34,764 nt of DNA. Source: Lachnospiraceae bacterium TWA4. Its GTDB lineage: Bacteria > Bacillota > Clostridia > Lachnospirales > Lachnospiraceae. The position numbers and the translations under genes were made by a program. The notes beneath the pieces are model-generated. The model searched no databases. It was not told the origin of the DNA and saw only the letters and a list, made by a program, of their open reading frames with translations. Shown piece by piece: positions 23,260 through 32,277 of the stretch. Position 1 is the stretch's first letter. Each line of letters begins with the position of its first letter. The DNA is taken from contig JPZU01000001.1 of the NCBI GenBank assembly GCA_000875945.1, forward strand, positions 2,847,155-2,881,918. The letters are read 5' to 3'.

Positions 23260-23535
23260 ATGATTGTCAGTGTGGATGAAATGAAAAATTATCTTCGTGT
23301 GGATGCCGAAGAAGAAAATGAGTTGATTGAAGCATGGATCAGACAGGCTGAACAGCTTTGTATGGATGTGACACGAATTAGTGATGCTAATAGTTTTGAA
23401 GTAGAACCAGTTGCTAAGATTGCAGTGATGTATGCAGTAGCTTATTTGTATGAACATCGTGAAGAATCGAATCATCAGGAATTAGTTCTTGGACTTCGAG
23501 CCTTGCTTTTTGGGATTCGAAGGGAGGAGTTTTAA
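23260..23535 (+). CDS. Head-tail connector protein (gp6-like)
   Basis: The 91-aa all-helical protein begins MIVSVDEMKNYLRVD, then EENELIEAWIRQAEQLCMDV and AKIAVMYAVAYLYEHREE, the pattern of HK97 gp6/phage DNA-packaging-like adaptors that bind below the portal. The start at 23260 has AAGGAG seven bases upstream; an ATG at 23224 would lie in the hairpin. It overlaps nothing and abuts the next gene. Confidence 0.85.
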   Translation: MIVSVDEMKNYLRVDAEEENELIEAWIRQAEQLCMDVTRISDANSFEVEPVAKIAVMYAVAYLYEHREESNHQELVLGLRALLFGIRREEF

Positions 23536-23877
23536 GTGAAGATTTCTGACTTAAATGTTCGAATTTGTTTACAAAAACAGACCGTAGTAAAGGATGAAAT
23601 TGGAAATCATAGCAATCAATGGAAAGCGTATTATTCTTGTTATGCAAAAGTCAGTTCAGGTGGAGTTAGTGAGCAGACAGAATCTTCTAATGCAGGAGTT
23701 ATTGTTAGTCATGAGAAGTTAAATTTTGTGATTCGATGGTGTAAGAAGGTAGACCAAATCACTTCGATACAGTACCGAGTTGAATATAAAGATGAAGTTT
23801 ATGATATTTTATCCATTGATGAATTAAATGCTAAAAAGAAGTATGTGAAACTGATTTGTCAGAAAGTGAGGATTTGA
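23536..23877 (+). CDS. Phage head closure / head-tail adaptor
   Basis: The 113-aa protein has the small beta-barrel pattern of SPP1 gp16-type stoppers: NVRICLQKQTVVKDEIGNHS, then WKAYYSCYAKVSSGG and YRVEYKDEVYDILSIDELN. The start is GTG with GGGAGGAG seven bases upstream. It directly follows the gp6-like connector and ends two bases before the gp10-like gene. Confidence 0.8.
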   Translation: MKISDLNVRICLQKQTVVKDEIGNHSNQWKAYYSCYAKVSSGGVSEQTESSNAGVIVSHEKLNFVIRWCKKVDQITSIQYRVEYKDEVYDILSIDELNAKKKYVKLICQKVRI

Positions 23878-23878
23878 T

Positions 23879-24259
23879 ATGGCAACTAATACAATACCGA
23901 TTGATGAATTAGCAAGAACAGTCATGGATGGCTTAAAAGAGTATGCAACGGTAGCAACCGAAGATGTGAAACAGGCTGTAAAAAAGACAGCTAAAGAAAC
24001 CAAGAAAAGTATTCAAGCCAATGCACCAAAAAATACTGGAGCGTATAAGAAAAGCTGGACGATGAAAACCACAAAAGAAACGTCTAATTCCTTACAGGTG
24101 ACGATTCACTCTAAAAATAGATATCAACTGACTCATTTATTGGAATTTGGTCATGCTAAGCGAAAGGGTGGGAGAACTAGAGCCTTTCCACATATTGCTC
24201 CAGCTGAACAAGAAGCGATTCATCGATTGGAAGAAGAAATTAGGAAAGCATTGCAGTAA
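23879..24259 (+). CDS. HK97 gp10-like tail/neck protein
   Basis: The 126-aa protein contains ANAPKNTGAYKKSWTMKT and LTHLLEFGHAKRKGGRTRAF, then HIAPAEQEAIHRLEEE, all typical of the HK97 gp10 family, which joins the neck and tail tube. Full length, next in the usual order. Confidence 0.9.
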   Translation: MATNTIPIDELARTVMDGLKEYATVATEDVKQAVKKTAKETKKSIQANAPKNTGAYKKSWTMKTTKETSNSLQVTIHSKNRYQLTHLLEFGHAKRKGGRTRAFPHIAPAEQEAIHRLEEEIRKALQ

Positions 24260-24270
24260 AAGGTGATGAA

Positions 24271-24599
24271 ATGACAATTCAAGAACTTGTAGCAATTATC
24301 AATGAAATGAACATTCCATTTGCCTATGATCATTTTGCAGAAGGGAAAGTCCAAATCCACCCTTTATCTGTTATTTATTTCCTCAGAATCATCATTTTAG
24401 TGCTGATGGGCAAGTGTATCAACAGATTTTGATGGTGCGAATGGAATTGTATACCGATAAGAAAGATTTGGATGTAGAAAATAAAGTGACTTCTATATTA
24501 AATAAGCATGGAATTTTTTATACACAAACGGAAATGTGGATTGAAAGTGAAAAACTCTATGAAGTGGTGTTTACATTTGAAGTAATGATGGGAGGTTAG
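24271..24599 (+). pseudogene. Tail completion protein (gp11-like), frameshifted
   Basis: From the ATG at 24271 the frame reads TIQELVAIINEMNIPFAYDH and continues to about AEGK at 24348; from there it would read a nonsense tail and stop near 24432. The next frame continues with family-like sequence: SPNPPFICYLFPQNHHFSAD, then VYQQILMVRMELYTDKKDLD and a C-terminus ending at 24599. One more A in the AAA run at 24346-24348 would join them as EGKSPNPPF. The joined protein would be about 110 aa, right for a gp11-type tail terminator. As written only fragments are made. Confidence 0.75.
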
Positions 24600-24604
24600 A
24601 GTAA

Positions 24605-25192
24605 ATGGGAACTAAGAAAAATAAAGTGAAGTATAATCTTTGCAATGTACATTATGCTCTACTTTCGATGGATGAAAGTGGAACAGTTAGTTTTGGAAAG
24701 CCAGTTCCAATGCCAGGAGCTGTGTCTTTAGCATTAGACCCAAATGGAGAACCGAGTAATTTTTATGCCGATGGTTATGCCTATTATACAATTAGTAACA
24801 ATATGGGCTATGAAGGAGATTTAGAATTAGCGATGCTTCCAGAGTCTTTTAGAACGGATGTCTTAAAAGAAGAAAAGGATGTGAACAGCGTATTGATGGA
24901 AAATGCCAATGTGGAAACCGCAAATTTTGCTTTATTATTTGAGTTTGATGGAGATATTAAGAAAATCCGTCATGTACTTTATAATTGTTCAGCATCTAGA
25001 CCGAATATTGAATCTTCAACTAAAGAAGATAGTATTGAAGTACAGGCAGAGAAGTTCTCGTTAAAAGCAAGTCCGTTGGCAAATGGTTATGTGAAAGCAC
25101 GAACTGGAGATGATACGACAGATACGGTCTATGCTAATTGGTATAAATCGGTGTATATGACAAGTACCAGTACAATTCAAGGGGAGGAATAG
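24605..25192 (+). CDS. Major tail (tube) protein
   Basis: The 195-aa protein begins KNKVKYNLCNVHYALLSMDE and contains MPGAVSLALDPNGEPSNFYA, YTISNNMGYEGDLELAMLPE and SIEVQAEKFSLKASPLANG, matching the phi13-type major tail proteins that form the flexible tube. GGGAGGT precedes the ATG. It lies in the normal place between tail completion and chaperone genes. Confidence 0.9.
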   Translation: MGTKKNKVKYNLCNVHYALLSMDESGTVSFGKPVPMPGAVSLALDPNGEPSNFYADGYAYYTISNNMGYEGDLELAMLPESFRTDVLKEEKDVNSVLMENANVETANFALLFEFDGDIKKIRHVLYNCSASRPNIESSTKEDSIEVQAEKFSLKASPLANGYVKARTGDDTTDTVYANWYKSVYMTSTSTIQGEE

Positions 25193-25195
25193 ATA

Positions 25196-25738
25196 ATGAG
25201 TTTAAAGTAAACGATTGAAATTGATGGAAAGACAGTGGAGTTTAAGGCCTCTGCTGCCATTCCAAGAATTTATCGCATGAAGTTTCATCGAGATATCTAT
25301 AAAGATTTAGCAGCTTTAGAAAAAGCTATTGGAAAAGAAGATAATGAGGAAAAGTCAAATCTAGATTTATTTTCGTTAGAGATGTTTGAAAATATTGCTT
25401 ATGTGATGGCGAAACATGCCAATGCGTCCATTCCAAATACACCTGAAGAATGGTTGGATGAATTTAATACATTCTCCATTTATCAAGTTTTGCCGAAGTT
25501 AATTCAGCTTTGGGGACTGAATGTGCAGACCGATGTACAGGCTAAAAAAAACCTACAAAAAACTGACCGACCGATGACCACTCCGTTGTTCTTGCTTCGA
25601 TGTGTGCAGTTGGGGATTTCGATTCGAGATTTGGATTTGTTGAGTATTGGAATGGTCAATGACATGTATGTGGAAAGTAGTAATGATGAGTATGACTATG
25701 ATGTAGTGGCTACGCAGGAAGATTTTGATAATTTTTAG
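25196..25738 (+). pseudogene. Tail assembly chaperone (gpG-like) with premature stop
   Basis: The ATG at 25196 follows GGGGAGGAAT and reads M-S-L-K, then TAA at 25208-25210, then continues in frame: TIEIDGKTVEFKASAAIPRI and on to VVATQEDFDNF at 25738. The family normally starts MSLK-x-TIEIDGK, so the stop replaces one residue, one base away from AAA. Shortened translation could begin at the GTG at 25235, giving 167 aa lacking the first strand, though no strong binding site precedes it. The end, AAT TTT TAG, allows a -1 shift to LEASISKMVGVFYTYF before TGA at 25783, as in phage gpG/gpGT pairs. Confidence 0.75.
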
Positions 25739-25803
25739 AAGCATCAATCAGTAAAATGGTTGGTGTTTTTTATACCTATTTTTGATGAAGGGAGGTGTCT
25801 TAC

Positions 25804-28671
25804 ATGGCGATGAATCGAATTAAAGGAATTACCGTTGAGATTGGTGGAGATACCACAAAACTTCAAACAGCGTTAAAAGGTGTCAATTCGGAAATCAGAA
25901 ATACACAATCACAATTAAAAGATGTCGATAAACTGTTAAAGCTTGATCCAGGTAATACGGAGTTGTTATCTCAAAAGCATAGATTGTTAGGCGATGCTGT
26001 CAAAGCAACCAAAGAAAAGTTAGAAACTTTAAAGACTGCAGCTGAACAAGCGAACACTGCCTTAGCCAATGGAGACATCTCTCAAAGTCAATATGATGCT
26101 CTTCAACGAGAAATCATTGAAACTGAGCAAGACCTTGAGCGTTTAGAATCTCAAGCGAATCAATCCAGTGTCGCTGTTCAAAAGATTGCAGCGTCTGGAG
26201 AAAAGCTTAAAAAGGTCGGAGGAACGGTTACCTCTGCTGGACAAAAAATGATGCCAGTGACCGCAGGAGTTACAGCATTAGGAGTTGCTTCTGTAAAGAC
26301 AGCAGCCAATTTTGAAAAATCGATGTCACAAGTTCAATCTACAATGGGAATCACGAAAGATTCGATGTCAACGGTAGATGGGCAATCGGTCAATACGATG
26401 GACACCCTTAGTAAGTTGGCAAAGAAGCTAGGTTCAGAAAGTGCATTCTCGGCCAGTCAATGTGCCGATGGATTGAACTACCTCGCATTGGCAGGGTATA
26501 ACACAGAACAGATGTGTAAGACACTTCCTACGGTTTTAAATTTGGCCGCAGCAGGAAATATGGAATTATCGGATGCTTCTGACCAAGTAACTGATGCCAT
26601 GTCTGCGTTAGGTCTTGGAGTGACAGATGCTGAAAAGATGGTTGACCAGATGGCAAAGACTTCATCAACGACTAACACTTCTGTCGGTCAGTTGGGTGAA
26701 GGAATTTTAACGATTGGTGCAACCGCCAAAAGCATCAAAGGTGGAACCGCTGAATTAAATACAGCATTAGGTATTCTTGCAAATAATGGTCTCAAAGGTG
26801 CAGAAGGTGGCACACATCTTCGTAACATCATTTTATCCCTACAGAACCCTACGGATAAAGCAGCAGGTGCGATGGAGCAATTAGGACTTCAAGTGTATGA
26901 TTCAGAGGGTAATATGCGAAGTCTCAATGATATCTTAGGGGATATGAATAAGAGCATGGATGGTATGACGGCTGAAGAAAAGAGTAATCTTATCAGTAAA
27001 ATCTTCAACAAGACCGATTTATCGTCTGTCAATGCCCTACTTGCTAATACTGGTACAACTTGGGATGATTTACAACAGTCGATTACAAACAGTGGTAGAG
27101 CTGCACAACAGATGGCAGATACCCAACTGGATAACTTAGAGGGACAAATCACCATCTTAAAATCAGCTATAGAAGGATTAGCAATCTCATTTGGAGAATT
27201 ATTGATGCCATCGATTAAATTAATCATTGGCTGGGTTCAGTCCTTTGTCGATTGGTTAAATGGGATGGATGAGGGAACGAAGAAAGTCATTATCACTGTT
27301 GCCTTACTTGCAGCTGCTTTGGCTCCGATTCTAATTGTAATTGGAAAAGTCATCATAGCGGTTGGAACCATTATGACCTTAGTGCCTAAAATTTCAGCGA
27401 TGATTACAACGGTCAAAACTGCTTTTGCAGCGTTGAATACGACCATGCTTGCCAACCCAATTGCCTTGATTATTGTAGCCATTTCTGCATTAGTAGCTGC
27501 GTTTATCTATCTGTGGAATACCAATGAGGAATTTCGACAGTTTTGGATGAAACTTTGGGAAAATGTGAAGCAAGTGGCTATATCTGTGTGGACAGCGATT
27601 AAAAATTTTATGCAGACCACTTGGCAGTCAATTTTGCAACTTGCAAAAACTATTTGGACAGGATTAAAGACCTTCTTTACCACTTTGTGGAGTGGGATTC
27701 AAGGGGTATTTACTTTAACGGTTACAGCGATTAAAAATTTTCTGTCTTCTGCATGGACGGCAATCGCTCAGACTGTTCGTACAATCTTTACAGGGATTAA
27801 GACGAGTATTTCAACCATCTGGACGGGCATCAAGACAGTGACAGTCACAATTGTTACTGGGATTAAGAATTTCTTAGTGACGACTTGGCAAGGAATCAAA
27901 ACTACGCTTTCAATGATTTTAACTTCGATTAAAAATCTGTTTTCAACTATCTGGAATGGAATTTTAGCCCTTGTTTCTCGTGTGGTTTCTACAATCAAAA
28001 CTACCATCACGACTGCATGGACGAGCATCAAATCAACGATTAGTTCTGTGATGAGTGGGATTTGTACAGTTGTGACTCAGACCTTTTCTTCGATGTTATC
28101 GGGAATTAAGACTACGATGGGTGGAGTTTATTCAACGATTAAAAGTGGATTTACTAAGGCGATTAGTTTTATCAAAGGATTAGCTTCTTTGGGATTTAAG
28201 TGGGGAGCCGATATTATTGGTGGAATCGTCAAAGGCATTAAGTCTTGCATTGGAGATGTGAAGGATGCTGTGAAGTCCGTTGCTGAGAAGATTAAATCCT
28301 TCCTACACTTCTCCGTTCCCGATGAAGGACCACTGACTGATTTTGAAAGTTGGATGCCTGACTTTATGCAAGGATTGGCAAAGGGAATTACCAGTAGTCG
28401 AGGATTGATTCAAAAAGCAGTGAAGGGTGTGGCAAGTGATTTGATTTTACAGCCTTCGGTAAAGACGATGAATGTTCCAACTGTATCGACTAATTCTTCA
28501 GCTTCAGGTGTGGATGCAACCAGTCTTATATCTGCGATTAAGGAAGCTGTTGGTGGGATGCAGACCTCTGTAAAGGATATTGTGATTCCAGTCTATGTGG
28601 GTGGAACATTAGTGGATGAAGTGATTGTTCAAGCACAACAACGAATGAATTTACGAAGTGGAGGACGATAA
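25804..28671 (+). CDS. Tail tape measure protein
   Basis: The 955-aa protein sets tail length. Residues 1-135 are a coiled coil (LKGVNSEIRNTQSQLKDVDK). The TMP core (about 145-470) has TAANFEKSMSQVQSTMGIT and LGSESAFSASQCADGLNYLA. A hydrophobic segment lies at about 490-570 (VIITVALLAAALAPILIVIG, PIALIIVAISALVAAFIYLW). From about 575 to 780 there are tryptophan-spaced repeats of about 11-22 residues (IWTGLKTFF, IWTGIKTVT, TWQGIKTT, IWNGILAL), then FLHFSVPDEGPLTDFESWMP near 845. GGGAGGTG lies six bases before the ATG at 25804. Full length; minus-strand open frames inside it are shadows. Confidence 0.95.
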   Translation: MAMNRIKGITVEIGGDTTKLQTALKGVNSEIRNTQSQLKDVDKLLKLDPGNTELLSQKHRLLGDAVKATKEKLETLKTAAEQANTALANGDISQSQYDALQREIIETEQDLERLESQANQSSVAVQKIAASGEKLKKVGGTVTSAGQKMMPVTAGVTALGVASVKTAANFEKSMSQVQSTMGITKDSMSTVDGQSVNTMDTLSKLAKKLGSESAFSASQCADGLNYLALAGYNTEQMCKTLPTVLNLAAAGNMELSDASDQVTDAMSALGLGVTDAEKMVDQMAKTSSTTNTSVGQLGEGILTIGATAKSIKGGTAELNTALGILANNGLKGAEGGTHLRNIILSLQNPTDKAAGAMEQLGLQVYDSEGNMRSLNDILGDMNKSMDGMTAEEKSNLISKIFNKTDLSSVNALLANTGTTWDDLQQSITNSGRAAQQMADTQLDNLEGQITILKSAIEGLAISFGELLMPSIKLIIGWVQSFVDWLNGMDEGTKKVIITVALLAAALAPILIVIGKVIIAVGTIMTLVPKISAMITTVKTAFAALNTTMLANPIALIIVAISALVAAFIYLWNTNEEFRQFWMKLWENVKQVAISVWTAIKNFMQTTWQSILQLAKTIWTGLKTFFTTLWSGIQGVFTLTVTAIKNFLSSAWTAIAQTVRTIFTGIKTSISTIWTGIKTVTVTIVTGIKNFLVTTWQGIKTTLSMILTSIKNLFSTIWNGILALVSRVVSTIKTTITTAWTSIKSTISSVMSGICTVVTQTFSSMLSGIKTTMGGVYSTIKSGFTKAISFIKGLASLGFKWGADIIGGIVKGIKSCIGDVKDAVKSVAEKIKSFLHFSVPDEGPLTDFESWMPDFMQGLAKGITSSRGLIQKAVKGVASDLILQPSVKTMNVPTVSTNSSASGVDATSLISAIKEAVGGMQTSVKDIVIPVYVGGTLVDEVIVQAQQRMNLRSGGR

Positions 28672-28672
28672 G

Positions 28673-29035
28673 ATGGCATTTATTCAATACCTAGTGTTTG
28701 ATGGAATGAATCTTCCACTTCCTGATAGTTATGAAGTTGAATTAGAGGATGTGGAAGCCGATTCTGGAGGAGAAACCGAGGCAGGAACCATTCAGAGAGA
28801 TGTCGTGCGAATGGGTGTGGTAACCATTCAAGTATCCTTTTCAGTTAGTGCGAAGTGGCTACAGTTATTAAGTCAGTTTAAGAATCAAGCACAGATTGCT
28901 GTGAAGTATTTTGATACCAATTCTTTAGAACTAAAGGAAACTCTGATGTATATTCAAGGATTCAAGAGCAAGTTGGAAAAGGACACTTCCTATAAAGGAC
29001 TTTGGACAGTGTCGTTTACATTAAAGGAATTTTAA
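28673..29035 (+). CDS. Tail protein after the tape measure (Dit-like)
   Basis: A 120-aa beta-rich protein: FIQYLVFDGMNLPLPDSYEV, GGETEAGTIQRDVVRMG, VTIQVSFSVSAKWLQLLSQF. It is small for a full Dit, but its position between tape measure and baseplate hub points to a tail-tip protein. The ATG at 28673 has GGAGG nine bases upstream, inside the end of the tape measure gene, and starts one base after its stop. Confidence 0.65.
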   Translation: MAFIQYLVFDGMNLPLPDSYEVELEDVEADSGGETEAGTIQRDVVRMGVVTIQVSFSVSAKWLQLLSQFKNQAQIAVKYFDTNSLELKETLMYIQGFKSKLEKDTSYKGLWTVSFTLKEF

Positions 29036-29055
29036 GAGATGGGAAGGTGAGAAAA

Positions 29056-30852
29056 ATGTATCCAGTGAGTGCTGAATTTCTAAAAGCAATTCAATCCAGT
29101 ACCAGGCATTATTATTGGACGGGAACGATTGCTACAAAAAGTGGAACAGTTTATGAATTTACGGAAAAAGAAATTGTTAAAGGCAGTGGATACATTTCAA
29201 GCCAGTGTTGTGGATCAGAAGAATTAGAATTAGGTTCAGTGTATGCAACAGAACTAGGGCTTACCTTATTTACATCTATTGATAGATATACCTTAGAAGG
29301 TGCAACTATTAACTTGAGTTATCATTTACAACTACCAAGTTTAGAATATGAATCAATTCCAATGGGGATTTTTGAGGTGATTGAAGCAAATCGAACCATC
29401 AAATGTGTGGAGCTTAAAGCCTATGACTATATGCTACGATTTGATAAAAGTTTTAGTTCATTTCAAATGGTAGGAACAGCCTATGAGTTTCTAGCATTTT
29501 GTGCCAAAAACTGTTTGGTAGACTTAGCTCAGACAAAAGAGGAGATTGAAGCATTACCGAATGGTGAACTTCAGCTTTCTATCTATTCAGAAAATGATAT
29601 TGAAACCTACCGAGATGTGCTTCACTATGTGGGACAGGTCTTAGGTGGGTTTTTCTTTATCAACCGATTAGGACAATTGGAATTTAAACAATATGGGACA
29701 AAACCAGTGATGACATTTTCCAATCGGCACCGATTTACTTCTAGCTTTTCAGATTTTATTACGAGGTATACAGCGATTAGTTCCACAAATATGCAAACAC
29801 AGATTGCAGAGTATTATGCGTTGGAAGTGGATGATGGGTTGACCATGAATTTAGGAGTCAATCCCTTTATTCAGTTTGGGTTAAAGCAAACAAGAGAAAC
29901 ACTTTGTAGAAATATCTTAGCTGATTTAGCAGTGATTCATTATGTTCCTTTTGACTCGGATACGATTGGAAATCCTGCACTAGATATTGGAGATGTGTTG
30001 AGATTTTCAGAAGGTCATGCTGATAAGAATCAATTATCGGTGATTACTTCGATGCAATGTAAAATTGGTGGAAAACATCGATTAAAGGGTGTGGGAAAGA
30101 ATCCGAGATTGTCACAGGCAAAAAGTAAGAATGATAAAAATATTTCGGGTCTGTTAAGTCAGATTGAATCGGGAAAAATTGGGATTCATAGCTTTACGAA
30201 TACAGCCGATTGTGTGTTGGAAGAAGATATAGACACAGTAATTATTTCTATGGAGTTTGCAACCAATGAGGAAACTCATGCACAGTTCTGTGCTTCAGTA
30301 ATTGTTAAAGTTGAAGCAGAAGGTCAGATAAAGGAACAGATCGTTAAAAGTAGTATAAATCTTCCAACAGTAGAATCACCTGTAGAGGTTGAGATTCCGA
30401 TTCAGCTAGAAGAAGCCGGAACAGCAACTTTACAGATAATTTTTGAACTCAATGATGTAAAAGTCGAAGACCATCAACCCATCAATACCTGGCAATCGGG
30501 AGCCCATACAATGTTGTTGTATTATCCATTAGAAAAAATTAAACCCAATGTCACGAATACATTTAACGTGTATGCCAAAATCACTGGTGGACAAGGGCTG
30601 ATTGCTAGTGGTGGATGTATTGCAAGTATTAGTGGTCAATCGATGGCAGTTGCAGCTCCTTGGGATGGACTCATTAATTTAAGTGATGAAGTACCAAGAG
30701 TCGGACTGAATGGTCAGATGAGAGTGAACCATTTGAAGGAACAGATTGACTGGGAAGTCAAGTGTATTGGAGCAAATGAATATCATGAGAATGTGCAAAG
30801 AGTTGGACTTTGTGGATTTAGAAAACCAATAGAATTGGAGGAAGAACAGTAA
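29056..30852 (+). CDS. Tail tip / baseplate protein (DUF5048-like), 598 aa
   Basis: The N-terminal 400 residues form the hub-like part (YPVSAEFLKAIQSSTRHYYW, LGLTLFTSIDRYTLEG, VIEANRTIKCVELKAYDYML, NPALDIGDVLRFSEGH), the pattern of tail proteins annotated DUF5048 in Gram-positive siphophages. From about 410 a beta-rich region follows (NTADCVLEEDIDTVIISMEF, PVEVEIPIQLEEAGTATLQI) and may be a carbohydrate-binding-like appendage. The start at 29056 is set by GGAAGGTGAG upstream; the frame is open to 29002 within the previous gene. Confidence 0.75.
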   Translation: MYPVSAEFLKAIQSSTRHYYWTGTIATKSGTVYEFTEKEIVKGSGYISSQCCGSEELELGSVYATELGLTLFTSIDRYTLEGATINLSYHLQLPSLEYESIPMGIFEVIEANRTIKCVELKAYDYMLRFDKSFSSFQMVGTAYEFLAFCAKNCLVDLAQTKEEIEALPNGELQLSIYSENDIETYRDVLHYVGQVLGGFFFINRLGQLEFKQYGTKPVMTFSNRHRFTSSFSDFITRYTAISSTNMQTQIAEYYALEVDDGLTMNLGVNPFIQFGLKQTRETLCRNILADLAVIHYVPFDSDTIGNPALDIGDVLRFSEGHADKNQLSVITSMQCKIGGKHRLKGVGKNPRLSQAKSKNDKNISGLLSQIESGKIGIHSFTNTADCVLEEDIDTVIISMEFATNEETHAQFCASVIVKVEAEGQIKEQIVKSSINLPTVESPVEVEIPIQLEEAGTATLQIIFELNDVKVEDHQPINTWQSGAHTMLLYYPLEKIKPNVTNTFNVYAKITGGQGLIASGGCIASISGQSMAVAAPWDGLINLSDEVPRVGLNGQMRVNHLKEQIDWEVKCIGANEYHENVQRVGLCGFRKPIELEEEQ

Positions 30853-32259
30853 ATGAAGTTAAAAGGAACAATGACCATTCAGCTCATAGATGTTGAGACG
30901 GGACAAGTAGAGCAGGTGATTGAAACGAATATGTTAACCGATGCAGTCAATAATATTTTTCAGGAAAATCCAATGGGTATCTTGCTCAATGCAGCAGGAA
31001 AGTATGACACTTTACTGAATTGGACGGGTACGTTACTACCGATTTGTCCGAATCTGATTGGAGGGATTTTACTTTTTTCTAAGGCATTAGAAGAAAAGAC
31101 GAGTAACATCTATTCGGATTCTTCAAATCTTCCTGTAGCTTATGCGAGTAATGATGTCAATTCGACAGAAAATTTAGCAAGAGGAAGTTTAAACTTGACT
31201 GAGAGTAAGGTGTTAGACAATGGGTACCGATTCATTTGGGAATTTACACCCAATCAAGGAAATGGAACGATTGCAGCAGTGGCACTCACTTCTTCGTATG
31301 GAGGGAAGAATGCCTATGGCAGTTTAATTGATGATGCCAGTCCATTTCTATTAATGAGGAAGGTAGATGTCAGCAACTTAGGGAATGAGAAGTTAACGGA
31401 TTTGTTTCTAACAACGAGTATCGATTTTGAGAAGAATTGTTTGTATTCCTTACAGTATAGTGATTCATCAGTCATTATTAGAAAGTTAAGGATTCCAACT
31501 TTTACGATTGGTCTGAATGAATCCCTCAATGATTCTTCTTGTAGTTTATTGGAAAGTCAAGTGCTTGCTTGTACCACGTTTAAATTTTTAGGTTCATATA
31601 TTCCCTATGGAGTATTTTGTGATGGGGGCGATGGCTATTGGTATGGATTTTCCAATCAACAGAACACATCAGGAGATGCGAAGATGTTGTGGATGAAGAT
31701 TAAAAAAGAAGATTATACCTTTACAGAAGGTTCTTGGACATTAACGAACTGTCAGCTTCCAGCTTGTGGAAGTTTTCGAGTAGACACTTATCCAATTCGA
31801 ATCCAACGAGCTGTTGTTCGAAGAGGATATCTCTATATTCCTGCTTATAACAAGACTGGAATCTATAAAATTAATCTTAGTAATTCCACCGATGTTAAAT
31901 TCATTGAATTTGGATTTACATCACAGATGAAACCATTAGGTGGGGCAGGAAATTGTGAGAATTATTTAGTGGTTGTTGGTGATTTAATTATTGGATGGGA
32001 TTTTCAAATCACAGCGAATGATAAAGTGATTCAAACAGTTGGAACAGCAAGATTAGATAATCTAGCAACTCCATTATTTCAGTACAAAAATTATTTGACT
32101 GGATGGGGAAGTAGTTATAGTAATGCGTATCACTTATCGTATTTGTTAACGCCCTATTTGGCATCGATTAATAATTTATCCAGTCCGATTACAAAGACTG
32201 CTGATAAAACGATGAAGATTACTTATGAGTTAACAGAAGTGGATGGTACAGAAAAATAG
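30853..32259 (+). CDS. Distal tail protein, probable receptor-binding protein
   Basis: The 468-aa protein begins with a conserved phage anchoring region (MKLKGTMTIQLIDVETGQVE, TNMLTDAVNNIFQENPMGIL) seen in the last tail gene of several Firmicutes phages. The rest is beta-rich with aromatic-glycine motifs (DGGDGYWYGFSNQQNTSGDA, RGYLYIPAYNKTGIYKINLS, GGAGNCENYLVVVGDLIIGW), suggesting a propeller-like or lectin-like head. By place, last before the lysis genes, it is the likely receptor-binding protein. The ATG directly abuts the previous stop. The family name is not certain. Confidence 0.65.
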   Translation: MKLKGTMTIQLIDVETGQVEQVIETNMLTDAVNNIFQENPMGILLNAAGKYDTLLNWTGTLLPICPNLIGGILLFSKALEEKTSNIYSDSSNLPVAYASNDVNSTENLARGSLNLTESKVLDNGYRFIWEFTPNQGNGTIAAVALTSSYGGKNAYGSLIDDASPFLLMRKVDVSNLGNEKLTDLFLTTSIDFEKNCLYSLQYSDSSVIIRKLRIPTFTIGLNESLNDSSCSLLESQVLACTTFKFLGSYIPYGVFCDGGDGYWYGFSNQQNTSGDAKMLWMKIKKEDYTFTEGSWTLTNCQLPACGSFRVDTYPIRIQRAVVRRGYLYIPAYNKTGIYKINLSNSTDVKFIEFGFTSQMKPLGGAGNCENYLVVVGDLIIGWDFQITANDKVIQTVGTARLDNLATPLFQYKNYLTGWGSSYSNAYHLSYLLTPYLASINNLSSPITKTADKTMKITYELTEVDGTEK

Positions 32260-32277
32260 ATAAAGAGGAGGTTTTCT

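Noticed and set aside
26478-28031. Several open frames of 60-112 codons on the minus strand inside the tape measure gene
   Set aside because: They are shadows of a strongly supported gene, have no ribosome binding sites, and show only low-complexity hydrophobic composition.
27560-28130. Repetitive DNA in the tape measure gene as a possible transposon or CRISPR-like array
   Set aside because: The repeats are at protein level (Trp/Thr/Ile units) and degenerate in DNA; no equal spacers exist.
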